Positions 15,124 through 31,135 of a stretch of 64,000 bases of DNA are shown piece after piece (within the stretch, counting starts at the first letter, position 1; each line of letters starts with the position of its first letter). Where the stretch lies: contig NW_026732766.1 of the NCBI RefSeq assembly GCF_028476545.1, forward strand, positions 206,501 through 270,500, read 5' to 3'. Origin of the DNA: Physella acuta (Eukaryota; Mollusca; Gastropoda; Physidae). A model generated the notes under the pieces. It was not told the DNA's origin. It saw nothing but the letters and a program-made list of their open reading frames with translations, and did no database searches. Made by a program: the position numbers and the translations under genes.

Positions 15124-17228
15124 AACGTAATTCAAGTTGTGTGAAAATGTGTGTATTTGTCTGTACATTTATTCAACCCAAGCCGCCTATTATTTCATAG
15201 AGTTTTTAACAAATTCATATTTAAAATGCGTGCATTTATACAAGATGCCTTTGGAAAAAGAGCGATATCTTTATAAGACTTACAACTCAAAAAGAGATTA
15301 CAATTGTAAATTAAGATCGATCAGTAGGTTTTTGACGCTCCATATCCAGCAGGAATTACACAAACAGCAAATTGTACTCTGTGTGTGTGTGTGTTTGTGT
15401 ATGTTGCGGAACTTGTTTTAAATCTTTTTAAAATTATTCTCCGAAAAAAACGTCCCTATCCCTAAAATGGTTGTAGGGCGAGCGCTTCCTTTCTTCGTAC
15501 GCGATTGTTTTGTGTAAACTTTCTTTAGCGTCTATATTTACACAGACATTCAATTGAAAAACTTATATATGTATCAATAACAGTGCAGCGCCGGGTCTAT
15601 GCTGCCATTGTATTAAAACAATAGAGCGGCATAATATAGGACGATATAAACAAACATAGTCAAATAACATAAGGAATTTTGAACAAAGTTAAGATGATAA
15701 AATGAACTATCGTTTCAGTCCCCGCGCTTTGCCGCGGCGTTAGAAAACAGTCTGATGAAACATATTAGAAGGGTTTCCTAAATGCGTTATCACCCCAATA
15801 TTGTGAGACGAGTGACCTTGTTTTCTAAAACTGAGTTATTTAAATGCAAACAATACTTGCGCTATATTTCTTAGAACAGTTGTCGGGGAACCGGTTCGCC
15901 TAAACTACAACCTAATATGTATGGAAGTCTTTTATGTCCGTAAATCACTCGAAGTAATCGGGTGTCAGGTGTCAGGGACGTAGCAGGGCGCTATCGGGAG
16001 CTCCTAGTTACACTACCGCAGGGGCGCCGCTGTACGGTCCCTGGATCGGTTTAATCAACGAATGTCGTATGCCGCATTGTCAATATTAAATAGCTGTCTT
16101 GAAAACTAACGTAAAAGAAATTGTTTTCAACCCTTTTTTCACTGTTTGATAATTATTTTCATGTGCCAAACATGGTGAAAGAATTAAAAAATTGTCCGAT
16201 CTTTATTGAAAAAGTAAATAAAAATAAACCGAGCATTTCCCCTTAAAAGCATGTTGCTATAAAGTTTCTTTTATATTAACTTTATTAAAATTTAGAATAG
16301 AATCTCGTAGAATAGGAAATCGCGCAACAAATGAACAATAAACAATGTGTATAAAATATTGCGGAACATTAGTACTTCATAAATAAAACCTTGATTAATT
16401 TTCAAAGAGTAAACTAATCATCTAATTAAATTACATTTTATGTCACAATATATAGTGTTCAAGTCGTGACCAACGCAACAGCAGTAGAAGCGCAAAGTAC
16501 ACAAATAAACCATGTCATATATATCGCTCTAATCATGACATGTTTAATGATGACTGTCGATGTTGTGATGACATTTGTATTTCTTCAAGTTTATAGTATA
16601 TTCTTCAGCTCGAACCACAGATTGATTGTATTTTTTTTAACCTATGTTCAACAAGGATCAGCGAACCATAAAAAAAGAAAGTTAGTGGTAATAATAGCGT
16701 TCTAAACTAAGATTTGTTTTAGTTACATTAGGGGGGGGGGGTCGTGACAGAAGAATAAGCCTATTTTTATGAAAGACAATATTGTTACAGTAATTATAAA
16801 ACACTAAAGAATACAGGCATCTTTAGTATTACTATTACCTGCATTCAAGTTGTTGAAACTGGCATTAGAAAAATAAATCAAGGTAGACAAATACATTCTG
16901 ACGATTGATTAAACGATAGCTCTTTAATACAATGCAGAAAAAACTGAATCAAATGAGAGAAACAAATTTTGACTCAGAAATCTTCGGCGACAACAAAAAC
17001 ACATCGGAAAAAAAAAGAATGTTAATTTTGCAATTTTTTACGAAAATATCTAAATATTTAGTATAAAAAATTATAATAGTGTAAGTATGTCCAATGTCTT
17101 TGTGCAAATATTTTCAGATTCTAGTCTATATTTTGGTCTTTTAAAAGTGCAAATAATTATTGTAAAACTTGTTGATATTATAAAAAAAATGTTGTTGCTT
17201 GTAAATTTTGTCTCATGATGTATACAAA
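15124..17228. other. Intergenic DNA between C1q-2 and C1q-3
   Basis: Around 15420-15490 is an inverted relative of the sequence at 10080-10200 (shared TTTTTCGGAGAATAA), so it is a small unclassified dispersed repeat. Positions 15960-16060 are unusually GC-rich and unexplained. Near 16466-16520 a few codons (ATAVEAQST) recall the end of C1q exon 2, but the match is too short to call a relic. Confidence 0.4.
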
Positions 17229-21231
<4,003 letters not shown>

Positions 21232-23984
21232 CTGCATTAATAAATTAAATGAATATTAATAATAAACTAAAAATTGACATATATTAGAGTAATATCACCT
21301 TTTAGATAGTAAAACGAAACTGATACTTCAAATCTTGATAATTAAATTATTTTTCACAATTTAATCTACTGCACTTTTTAAATTATACAAAATTTAGTTG
21401 TTTTTTTTACACAATTATTGCCAGTGTTCCATTATCGTGCGACGTAAGACGACTTCATACTAATGTACCGTTTCTCATCCTCCCAGCTTAGTAACTTAAC
21501 AAGAACCGGCAAAAAACGAGGCTTAAGATTTATGTTGTCATTGACCTAGTTAATGTATTTGTGAAATGTTGTTGTTTTCACTTTTACGTAGCTATATGTT
21601 TCCACGAACGTAATCTACTTGCGTGTGTATGGGCTGTTAGGGCACTGATGTTACAGATTTTGACGTTATCCCAAGGAGACGGTTTGGTTTTTCGATAGGA
21701 AGCTCGAATGCTAGAAAGTCACGAGTTTGGACCTCATTTGCTCCACATATTCAGACAACTGGGAGAAACAAAAAGGCACGAGTCTCAATCAGTCATTCAC
21801 TTGTCTTTTTACAATTTTGTTTTAGTTCGCTACGTCTGTTTGTTTAATTTTTTTGTTTGTTTGTGATTTTAGCCATTAAAATTAATTAAGCGGTTTCGGA
21901 ACTAAGGGGGGGGGGGGGTGGAGAAGAGGATATCAAAATGAAATCACTGGATAGATTACTATTTTCAATAAAATGGATATAAATAGATAGACGCGATACC
22001 CTAAAAGTCTTGTGAGCTATGCTTCTTGGAAGGGTTACAACGGTCGAGCCGATCGAGGCTATCAAGGGCAGATAATATAGTTTTTAAATGGGGTGGGGGG
22101 AATTGATCATCTTTCACGAGCTACTGTTAGTTTTTAAAGCAAATATTTTTGGTTTCCTAAATATATGAAAATTAAACAAATATAAAAACCTTTTCAAATG
22201 GCAAGCTTCTAAATGAACTGAAAAGACGAAAATAAAACTAATTTGCTTTCTTTCATCAAAGCTTTGGTACTAAAATATGTAAAAGATCTCAAAAGCTTTT
22301 ATAAATTCCCACCTTTCTCTCTAGTCTTGTCTTCTACGTCATTCTGTTCTCGTCACTTCAAACACACGTTCTGTCAAACAAATAAATCAATCGCATACAC
22401 AATACAACCATACTGTCTATAGGGCGGGTAAGTAGGTCACCAACCAGTTCTATGGCTCATGCAGGTTTTATTTAGCCTTAGAACTGGATGGTGACCTATT
22501 TACTAGCCCTATTTTCAATGCGAATTAGCTAGAAATTATCCTTATTAATTTCAGTCTTAGTCTACCTACAGTCTCGTCATATACACATCTACGCTTTGGT
22601 AACTACCGTTACGAATACATGTGCTCAAGTGCATCGCATTGGAACTACGTTCTAAAGAACAGTAGTCTCTTCTATTAATAAGTTAACCGACTTTTGTTAT
22701 AGAATGTATTTGAGAAGATCGACATAGCCCAACCTAAAGTTACCTCACATTATATAAACATATTGCAAATTGGATATCAGTGACAGTATATTTATATAAT
22801 TAACATGAACTTAAAATGGCGAGTGCTATTTGTGTTGATCTAAAGAGTGTAGGGTCATTATAAAGTATCATCGAGATCCAAAACATTAAGCAACATGAAA
22901 ATAACATTGATGAATAACACATAAGTCACATAATTTTTTAGTTCTATGACCACCTTTATCGTTTGACAGAAAGACAATAAGACGCAACCGGTGTTTCTTG
23001 CTGATATGTCCCATTACATATAAAACACCACACTTTACATTGTGCAAACATCGTGTACACATTACAATCTCACACTTCACTTTTTGTACACATCACATTA
23101 TCACACTTTACATTGACCCTACATATTAACTATTTCTGATTATCCATTAATTCATGTATAAATTATCCTTGTTAAAAAAAGTTGTAAGCAATATTTTTGT
23201 ATAGTTATTAGAATTATCATTGTACTCTGAGATTTTTATAACACAAGAGACAATAATTTAAAGTGAATCACGATTAAATCTACTAAAATTACTGTGATAC
23301 TACAATGGCTTAAACCTTATTTTCTTTGTGTTTGTATTGGTGTTTGTGGTTGTAGTTGGGTTTGTTGTTAGGTTATTGTTTTCGTTTGTATTTGTAATTG
23401 TGTTAGCGTTATGTTTGCGTTTTGTTGTTTTGGTTTTGGTTGGTTGTGGTTTGGGTGGGCGATGCCGGGTTTATGATGATTACTAAACACATAGGTGATG
23501 GTCTTTAACAGAAAGGTTTTTCACAGAAGCCAGAGCAGGGCCTGGCCGGGACGGCTAGTATTGATATATTTAATAAGTTTATTAAAGACGTATATGAATC
23601 TAACAGATTGAAACATATTAATTATGCGTTGCTTTATCATGTAGCATATTATACTAATATGTATTAGAGGTTGTGATAACAAATCATCATTAATTATTAT
23701 TATTGACAAGACATCACACATTTATTACTATTATAAAAATAGGGCCATGCCAAGCCCTCTGTTGAACACATCACTTAAACTCTATTGTCATACACTGTGT
23801 AGAGATAACAGTAACACGTGTGTGGTAGATGGTAAAAAATTAATCGCTTCCAGTTTTTAACTTACGGTTGATGGAAGATGAAGCTTTTCAGACAAAAAAG
23901 AAAACAAAATACTTTTTTATTATTGAACTAATGCTTCAGTATACGCCCACTTTAGGTTTAATTAGAGTTATTGGCCCTAAAATC
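21232..23984. other. Intergenic DNA between divergent C1q-3 and C1q-4
   Basis: No gene is supported. Around 21990-22160 is a single-arm relative of the foldback repeat at 59612-60320 (shared GAGCTRTG and GGGCAGATAATWTAGTTT). Positions 23310-23460 are a T/G-rich simple tract. From about 23600 the sequence becomes paralogous to the DNA upstream of C1q-6 (about 40550 onward). Confidence 0.5.
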
Positions 23985-23994
23985 GGAATTTTCC
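23985..23994 (+). promoter_or_regulatory. Distal Rel/NF-kB-like motif upstream of C1q-4
   Basis: A palindromic GGAATTTTCC within a segment (GTTATTGGCCCTAAAATCGG) that aligns with GGACTTCCCC at 40984-40993 upstream of C1q-6. Function is inferred only. Confidence 0.3.
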
Positions 23995-24021
23995 AAAATC
24001 ATATTGTTTTTTTATGAATAC

Positions 24022-24195
24022 GCACACACACACACACACGCACACACACACACCTACCCACACACATACACATCCACCCACCCACCCACACATCCACACA
24101 CGCACACATCCACACACACAAACACACACGCACACGCACATACACACACAAACACAAACTCACGCACACACACACCACTCACAAAACACACACAC
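24022..24195. repeat. (CA)n-rich simple repeat
   Basis: Interrupted CA repeat with CCCA and CATC variants. The Thr/His-rich frames over it are artefacts. It is absent from the paralogous C1q-6 flank. Confidence 0.95.
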
Positions 24196-24835
24196 AATTT
24201 CATTGTCCTTTATAAAACAATATAATTTTTTTTGTTTATAACTTAATGTACATGAATTCTTTCTCCTAGTTATATTGTGTGCTATGGCTTGGTGGTTGTA
24301 AAGTTGATCAAAGTCTTTAAATCAACCAGTCGTAGAAAAAAAAAGACGCGATGACGTCTGATTGATCATGTTTCAACTATATTTATGTCAGTGTTTAGAG
24401 ATTATCCATTTATCGCGTCCACATAAAATATAGGACATTTTTTAGGGGACTCTATAATAAGAAGAAATAAGGTTTTGACACTATGATAGCAGTCAAACCT
24501 AATTTGATCATATCTTAAAAACACCACCTGATTACTCAACTCATTTCAGAATTGCTCAAAACTTTTCTAAGAAGTGTAGTAGGCGGTTATTTAGTATGGC
24601 CAACAGTGTAGAACGTGAGCATGAAACCAAAACTGAAAACTATTAAACGGGAAACCCCGCTATTACATGGTCATAAACAAAAAATAAACATATTGGTAAA
24701 ACACACTGGCCCAGTTTTGATGTTAACAAGCAGGATACACAGTAGAAGTAACGCTAACAACTAAACTACAAAAATATGCCCTTTTCAACGTATTAGAAGA
24801 CAATACCTAATAAGTTCTGTTTTTTTTAAGTTATT

Positions 24836-24845
24836 GGATTTTCCC
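24836..24845 (+). promoter_or_regulatory. Proximal Rel/NF-kB-like motif upstream of C1q-4
   Basis: GGATTTTCCC in the box TTATTGGATTTTCCCAAATT, 734 bp before the C1q-4 ATG. It is a counterpart of the boxes before C1q-1, -2, -6 and -7. Confidence 0.4.
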
Positions 24846-25569
24846 AAATTTATTTTGTCAATCAGTTAAAGCGAAATTCTTGTTCGCCATTTGTTATAAC
24901 TACTGCTTCATGGTACCGTTAGTGTTTATTATATGGCGTTAATCTAAAAATGTATGTATCTTGTTGTATAAGTTAATATTCTTTTTTTTAACATGAAAAT
25001 CCGAATGTATACCTTCAAAGTATTAGTATATAGATCTACTATATAAATGGTATAGCCACCAACTTCTAAATTTCTAGCCTAAAATGTTAGGGTTTGAGTC
25101 TACCTTACCACTGACTTGATTGATAAAAATAAATCCCTATATTGTACATGATTTTATAGGTCTATGCTTGTAACAGCAACATATATTAGATAATAATAGG
25201 GGCATTTACTACAGTATTATTGCTAACTGCGAGTTTACATTTATTAGTTAGTTTAGTAGCATCAGTACTCGATTCAGTAGTAATTGGTTTGCTCGATCAT
25301 AGATCTAATTGTTTGTAAAAAATAATATGTTTAATATTCAAATGATTTACCCTAGCACTGATAATATTTCATAAATGGTGTACATATAAAATTATCCTTT
25401 CATTAATTTGCTATTTATGTATGCTAATTGTAACTTTAAATAAATTATTAGGCCTATATTTTAAGAGTTCAAATGTAATTTTACAACATACTAAAAGTAA
25501 GAAGAAATTAGCCAGAATTGATGAAAAAAATTAACATTTTCAAATCTTACTTAAATAAACTCTACACAG

Positions 25570-28500
25570 ATGTCTGACCACCTAAAGAAATATTTAACTA
25601 CACAGCTTGAGCTATTGGACGAGTCAAGTTTTCATCTACAAAGTAGCATCAGTGATTTTGTACAGCAGGTAAACTGGCTAGGCATATTCAAATTTGGTTT
25701 TGTTAGGAATGTTGTCTTTTTAATTAGTTGTATTTTAAAGTAAAATAATGTATCATCACAGTATATGCCTACAAGTTATACATATAGCAATTCACAAGTC
25801 TCAATGTATGTTTTAATTATTTAAAATACTGAATGCAATCAATCTTTAAATTGTTTATAATAAAGCAAGTTCTGATGAAATAATAGATAGGCCTTATCTG
25901 TATTTTGTTATTTTAATAGTATAACTAGATAACCACTTTAAATATAATATTTCCCATTGTGCAGATTAAAACAAGAGTAATAGAATGTATACACAACACT
26001 TCTGACACCAACATTACATTGAAAGACGCAGTTGTGGTTGTAGCAACTGCACAGAGTACAATACTAGAACACACAGACAAGTTCACGGGTATGATCATTT
26101 TATGTTGTTTTTTTTTATTACACTTGTATTTGCTTATTTAAATTTGTTTAACTGTTTAGCTTATAAAGCTATTATTTTAGTAACATTTACCAAATTATAA
26201 TTTCTTTTTTTTTTGTATACTACTTCACTTCACACTGACTATTGTGAACTTCTTTTGTAGCAAATTATCAATTTTAAACTGCTGTCACTATGTGTACAAA
26301 TAGTGACACTATTGCCAATGCTTTATTTAGTTTAATTCAATGTTAACTGATGTGCATCGTGTTTGTATTTTGTTTACAGAATCCACCAAGCTGTACCCAC
26401 CCACAAAGATGACAGGATATAAGACAACACCTCAAAGTAAAAGTTTAAAATTAACAGAAGAAAATGTTTCAACAGACTCTACACCTGGTATATTTTTTTT
26501 TCTTATTAAATGTTTGCATCACTATGTGTTAATCCTAATGACAAATTGTATTACAATGTGCATAAATACATTTGTAGCATAATAGTTGTGTACCCTAATT
26601 TAAACTAGTTTGTATGTAGTCTACACAATTAAAACAATACCCAATGAAGACAAATATACATTATAAAGATTTTAATACAAACTGAATGCTTTATAATGAT
26701 CACAATGATGCTAAACAGATTTGATTTTATCATGAATTGTTATCATATTTCTCAGCTTAATTTTACATTATATCTAAAGTTGCAATTCATGCAGAAACAA
26801 TAAGAAGACTTGAAGATATAGAAACAGCATTAACGTCTCTACAAGACACAAAACAAAAGACTGAAGATGACATTTCAGGAATAAAACAATGGAGAGACAA
26901 CTTTGTAACAGAACAGAGTGAAATGGCGGTGAAAATTAGCAATGTGTCTAAGAAACAAAAACAGAATTTAAAAAACTTAAGAAAACAACAACATGAACAA
27001 GACAACAAAATAGAAGAGATAAACAAAGGAATTGAAAAATTAGAAGAAAAAGAATCAACAACAAACAAAGCACTAGAGGAACTGTCTCTAGTTTTGAAAG
27101 ACCATGAAAAAAACTTATACAAAATAAACAAAGAGATCCAGAATCACACAGACAAAACTGAACATTTAACCCAAGAAATTAAAACACATTTTGATTTGAT
27201 CTCTATAACACAAGAAAAATTACTGTCTAAGGTGATATTGTAGATTATTAATGTTAATCACATGAGAATTATTGTTCTAGTAATTACAAAGTAATTTGAT
27301 TGTGTTAGATACCTGAAACAATTCAATTATAAAATATGTTCAATTGTGTGAAATGATAACAGTAAATCTACTCAATAGCATGGTGTTGTTTGTCAACTTC
27401 TACAACAAAGATTGTCACCTATTGACAACATGATTCAAGCAAATAACAGAAACTTAGAGACTACCAAGGAAAAATTGAATAAGGTGAAATAACACATTTA
27501 TTTAAGTATTTATTTACTTTTAAACATTTCACATACACATACACATTTAAGCATTATAAAATAGACACAATGTAAATTCATTATATTAAGCTGTAAGGTA
27601 AACAATAGAAAACAACTCAAATGATGACAGTTTTAAGTTAATAAACAACAAATTATTACATTTAAAAGAATTATTGCTGTTATACAAGTTATTTAAAGTA
27701 CGATATTGAAGGTATTAAAGTCTAAAGTGTAAAAAAGTATTCTAACCAATATGTAAAATTTATTAGTAACTTGTTTTTATTTAAAATCATTTAGTTCATG
27801 AGAATCAGATGAACTCTGGTTCTCATGAAGTGTCCCCTTATATATTTTATGTGTATTTGTATTTTGTGATAAATTCTGCATATACAAAGCTGAATTGAAA
27901 GTGTTGTACTTTATTATTTGGAATGGTTTTATTAAGGACTTCATTACCTATTTCATAACTTATATTTTTATTTTTAGATTGAAACTCTGGAAAAAGATGT
28001 TTTAAAGTTGTCACAGGATTTTCAGATAGTTGGTAAGTAAATTTTTATATAATAGCAAATATGTTTAATGACATAAATTTGGTGCAAAACAAAAGGTAAA
28101 CTTAGATTATGTTGTCTCTGTAGTTATGTTTTAGTCAAGTGTCATTTAATGTCTTTACATTTATTTAATTCTTTTAGCATGTTTTAAAATTTCTTTAGAT
28201 ACTTGTGATAAAATAAATTGTCATATTTTTTAAATTTTATTCCTTGCAGCGCATCGACAAGTGAAACATCCAGCACAAGGTTTTATTGTTTCACAAGGTC
28301 GCTGGGACGGGAAAAGATATAACAACGTTATTACATTCAGTTCTGTAGAACGTAACGTAGGAAACCATTTTGATCCCAACACTGGAGAGTTTACCGCCCC
28401 TGTTGATGGCCTGTATAAAGGAAGTCTTACAATAAAACTAACAGGAGATCATGCTGTAGGAGCTTGGGTTTATCACAAATCTGGTGGTGTCCTGACCAGG

Positions 28501-28647
28501 CTCGGGAATGTTTGTACACAATATAAATCTGTAGAAGCTTCAATGACGTTTGAGGTTAAGATGAAAACTGGAGATGTTTTATATTCATCCACTGCCTTTA
28601 TGAATTCGGAATGTTCACATTTTTCTTGTTCCCTTCTTGACGTCTAA
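25570..28647 (+). CDS. C1q-4: intact coiled-coil C1q-domain protein, 446 aa
   Basis: Exons are 25570-25668, 25965-26088, 26380-26487, 26780-27231, 27379-27483, 27978-28032 and 28250-28647. All are GT..AG and the total length is divisible by three. The order of parts is: helical exon 1 (MSDHLKKYLTTQLELLDESS); exon 2 (AVVVVATAQSTILEHTDKF); linker STKLYPPTKMTGYKTTP; coiled coil (KKQKQNLKNLRKQQHEQDNK); VVCQLLQQRLSPIDN; and a C-terminal C1q domain with FDPNTGEFTAPVDGLY and KTGDVLYS..HFSCSLLDV. In the family the head trimerises and binds ligands. The protein probably assembles through the coil. A candidate AATAAA sits at 28699-28704, about 50 bp after the stop. It is the closest paralogue of C1q-6. 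A possible 5'UTR intron (donor CTAAAA|GTAAG near 25495, acceptor at 25569) is conserved with C1q-6 and C1q-7. No signal peptide follows this ATG. Confidence 0.87.
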
Positions 28648-29214
28648 TATTCATACATCATAACATGTACAGGAAAAAAAAACATTGTTTTAAGGAATAA
28701 TAAAAAGTGTAACAAATATTTTTAGCGGCCAATGTTAGGTTAAAATCAGTAATAACATGTTATGTTATTTCTTCGTCTTTATTTAGTAAGTCTTTATTTA
28801 AACTTGATTCAACTTCGGTAACATTTTATTTAAAAATAATCACATTGTTTTCGACTAGAATGTATAATGTATTAATGAATGACATGCTCTGATAAATTTA
28901 AAATAGATGTATTATTATGTATGGTTGTGTATACTCACATCATTTCGCTTACTTATTAAAAAGATTATAAGATACTTTTTATTTAATTTTTTAAAATAAG
29001 GTAAAAATTATATGAATCAGAATTTTTTTTTAATGTAAAGCTCAAAAGTTTTTTTAATGTACATTTCTTTCTATAGGCCTACTCACACAACATTTCGTTT
29101 ATGAAAATGTTTTGGTTTTTTTGAGTGGTCGAATTGGGATAGAGCAGGAGAGTTAATCAAAAAGTCTTGAGTGCGGAACATCGGGCAGATGTGGCGCGTT
29201 AGCTAGGGAAAACA
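28648..29214. other. 3' flank of C1q-4
   Basis: AT-rich, non-coding. From about 28800 to 30080 it is paralogous to the 3' flank of C1q-7 (55200-56270). Confidence 0.6.
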
Positions 29215-29675
29215 ACAACTCTGATTTCAGCATGCTTTTCTTTTTTGGATTAGCTTTCTTGTCAAATCAAGAACAATTTACAAGGCAGCAGTTGTTTGAT
29301 TTTAAAAGAGTTGTCCCCACATAACGACCCTCAGTCCCCGAAGGTTCGAGCTTGAGAGCAGGGGCGTAGCGAGGGGTGCGGACCGCACCGGGTGACACCA
29401 TTTAGGTGGGTGACACCAAGGCAAAAAATAGCAAAATAAAAAACTTGAGGGGGGGGGGGGGGTGCAAATCGAAATCTTGAGGGAGGGGTGCAAATGGAAA
29501 GTTTGAGGGGGGGGGGGGGTGCAAATCGAAAATTTGAAAGTTTCTCCCCGGAAAGGGTCACTACGCCTCTGGGGGGGTGACACTATTAAGTGCCGCACCG
29601 TGTGACACCCGACCTCGCTACGCCACTGCTCGAGAGTAGGCCTATTCGGTTTAGTAATCATAAGCTTAACCGACC
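29215..29675 (-). mobile_element. tRNA-derived SINE split by a MITE
   Basis: On the minus strand an A-box-like GGGGTCGGTTAAGC (near 29664-29677) and a B-box-like CTCGAACCTTCGG are followed by a body ending in AGGCTAAT-type sequence shared with 55585-55795. A CAGNGGCGTAGC MITE (29359-29628) has inserted beside the B box. The paralogous copy near 55750 lacks it. Confidence 0.6.
29359..29628. mobile_element. hAT-like MITE, CAGNGGCGTAGC family, copy 2
   Basis: The ends CAGGGGCGTAGCGAGG and CGCTACGCCACTG are inverted. The interior holds repeated GGTGCAAATCGAAA blocks and G-runs. The flanks CTTGAGAG (29351-29358) and CTCGAGAG (29629-29636) are an 8-bp duplication with one mismatch. The empty site is preserved near 55748-55760. 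Confidence 0.85.
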
Positions 29676-30402
29676 CCTTAAAAGCAAATAACTTCTACCT
29701 TTAATGCTAAGAACAAGCTGTCCAAGTGATATATATTGCATGTAGCATAACTGTCATAGCTTGGACAGGCAAAACCAGAAACATGGTGAATAGTGGTAGC
29801 CGATCAAAGATAAGTTCAGGGTAACGGGACTAGAGACGTAAGAAAGGTGAAGGCCAGTATGAATTCAAGACGAGGAGTATCAAGTCTGTCGAAAGAAAAA
29901 TTCTGTAGTTGTATTAGTCGGTCAAGAAAATTAGTGCAAGCTATACGTCTAGAAAGTCAGCCGCACCAAAGTCGTCATAATATATAACGAAATTGATAAT
30001 TGACGTGACATATGGGGAATAGAAGTAACATTGTAGACAGGCAGTGATAGAAATAAGTGGAGTGAGATTGAAGCCTCAAAATATTAAGAGCAATTTTCTT
30101 CTGTGCTAAAAATAAAACGTATGGAAATAAACGTATCAGATAGATCAGTAAATTTTGAGTGTAGTATTGAGAAACATACGCACTCATGTTTAATACAATC
30201 ACACCCTCTCCACTCACACACATACATACCCTCGATAAAATACTGAAGTAATTATTTCCCCGTTACAAGTTTTAAAACCAGCAAGGGAGGCTACACATTA
30301 GTTTGCCTAAGTAAACTGAATGCTTTAATTTTTACTAACAGTGGACATGTGTTCTATTATCGTGTTATAAGGATACATTTACAAATTAAGAACGCTTATA
30401 AC

Positions 30403-30621
30403 CAATAGCTTAGCGGACGGGGGTGGGGGGGGGGCGGGGGGACATATGTCCCCGGGCGCCGAGCTTAGGGGGCGCCAAAATGGGTTGGAAAAATAAATTG
30501 AAAGGTTGAGGGGGCTGCAAATCGAAAGTTTGAGTGGGGGTGCAAATCGAAATCTTGAGGGGGAGGGGGTGCAAATCGAAAAGTTTGTCCCCGGGCGCCT
30601 GGAAGGGTCGCTACGCCTCTG
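30403..30621. mobile_element. hAT-like MITE, CAGNGGCGTAGC family, copy 3
   Basis: The ends CAATAGCTTAGCGGA and TCGCTACGCCTCTG are inverted, and the interior repeats are GTGCAAATCGAAA. It is flanked by a perfect 8-bp duplication, CTTATAAC (30395-30402 and 30622-30629). Confidence 0.87.
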
Positions 30622-30874
30622 CTTATAACTAAAGTTAATTTGTATGTTTTAATGCTTTTAGTTAAAAGTCGTTAAATTTAATAAAAAATAACCTTTTTAT
30701 AAAGTCAAAGGAAGACATGTTTATCACACAACTTTAATACACAACTTTATCTCCCCCACACAAACTCATTTTTTTTCTTAGCTGCCTTACCAAACACTTT
30801 GTCCAACAAAACAAACATAACTTTAAATAAATATATTTGTTTACTGGCTGAAATTAGAACATATCATCAAGTGC

Positions 30875-31135
30875 CCATTACCGTCACCATTACCGTTACC
30901 GTTACCGTTACCGATTCCGTTACCGTTACCGTTACTGTTACCTTTATTATCATTACCCTATCCATTACCAATGCCATTACTATTACCGTTTTCATTGCCA
31001 TTATCATTAACATTAATTTTATCAGAATCATTACCATTACCTTCGCCATCACTATCGCCATCACCATCACCTTCATCTTCATCATATCCATCACCGTTAC
31101 CATTATCGTTACCATTATCGTTACCATCACCGTTT
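30875..31135. repeat. Hexamer/trinucleotide minisatellite (GTTACC / CATTACC)
   Basis: About 260 bp of degenerate units of three or six bases (GTTACC, ATTACC, ATCACC). The periodicity keeps frames open on both strands (Thr/Val/Ile one way, Met/Val the other), so those frames are not genes. Confidence 0.9.

Noticed and set aside
16466-16705. Open frame with ATAVEAQST as a relic of C1q exon 2
   Set aside because: Only a few codons match and no neighbouring relic exons were found, so chance is as likely.
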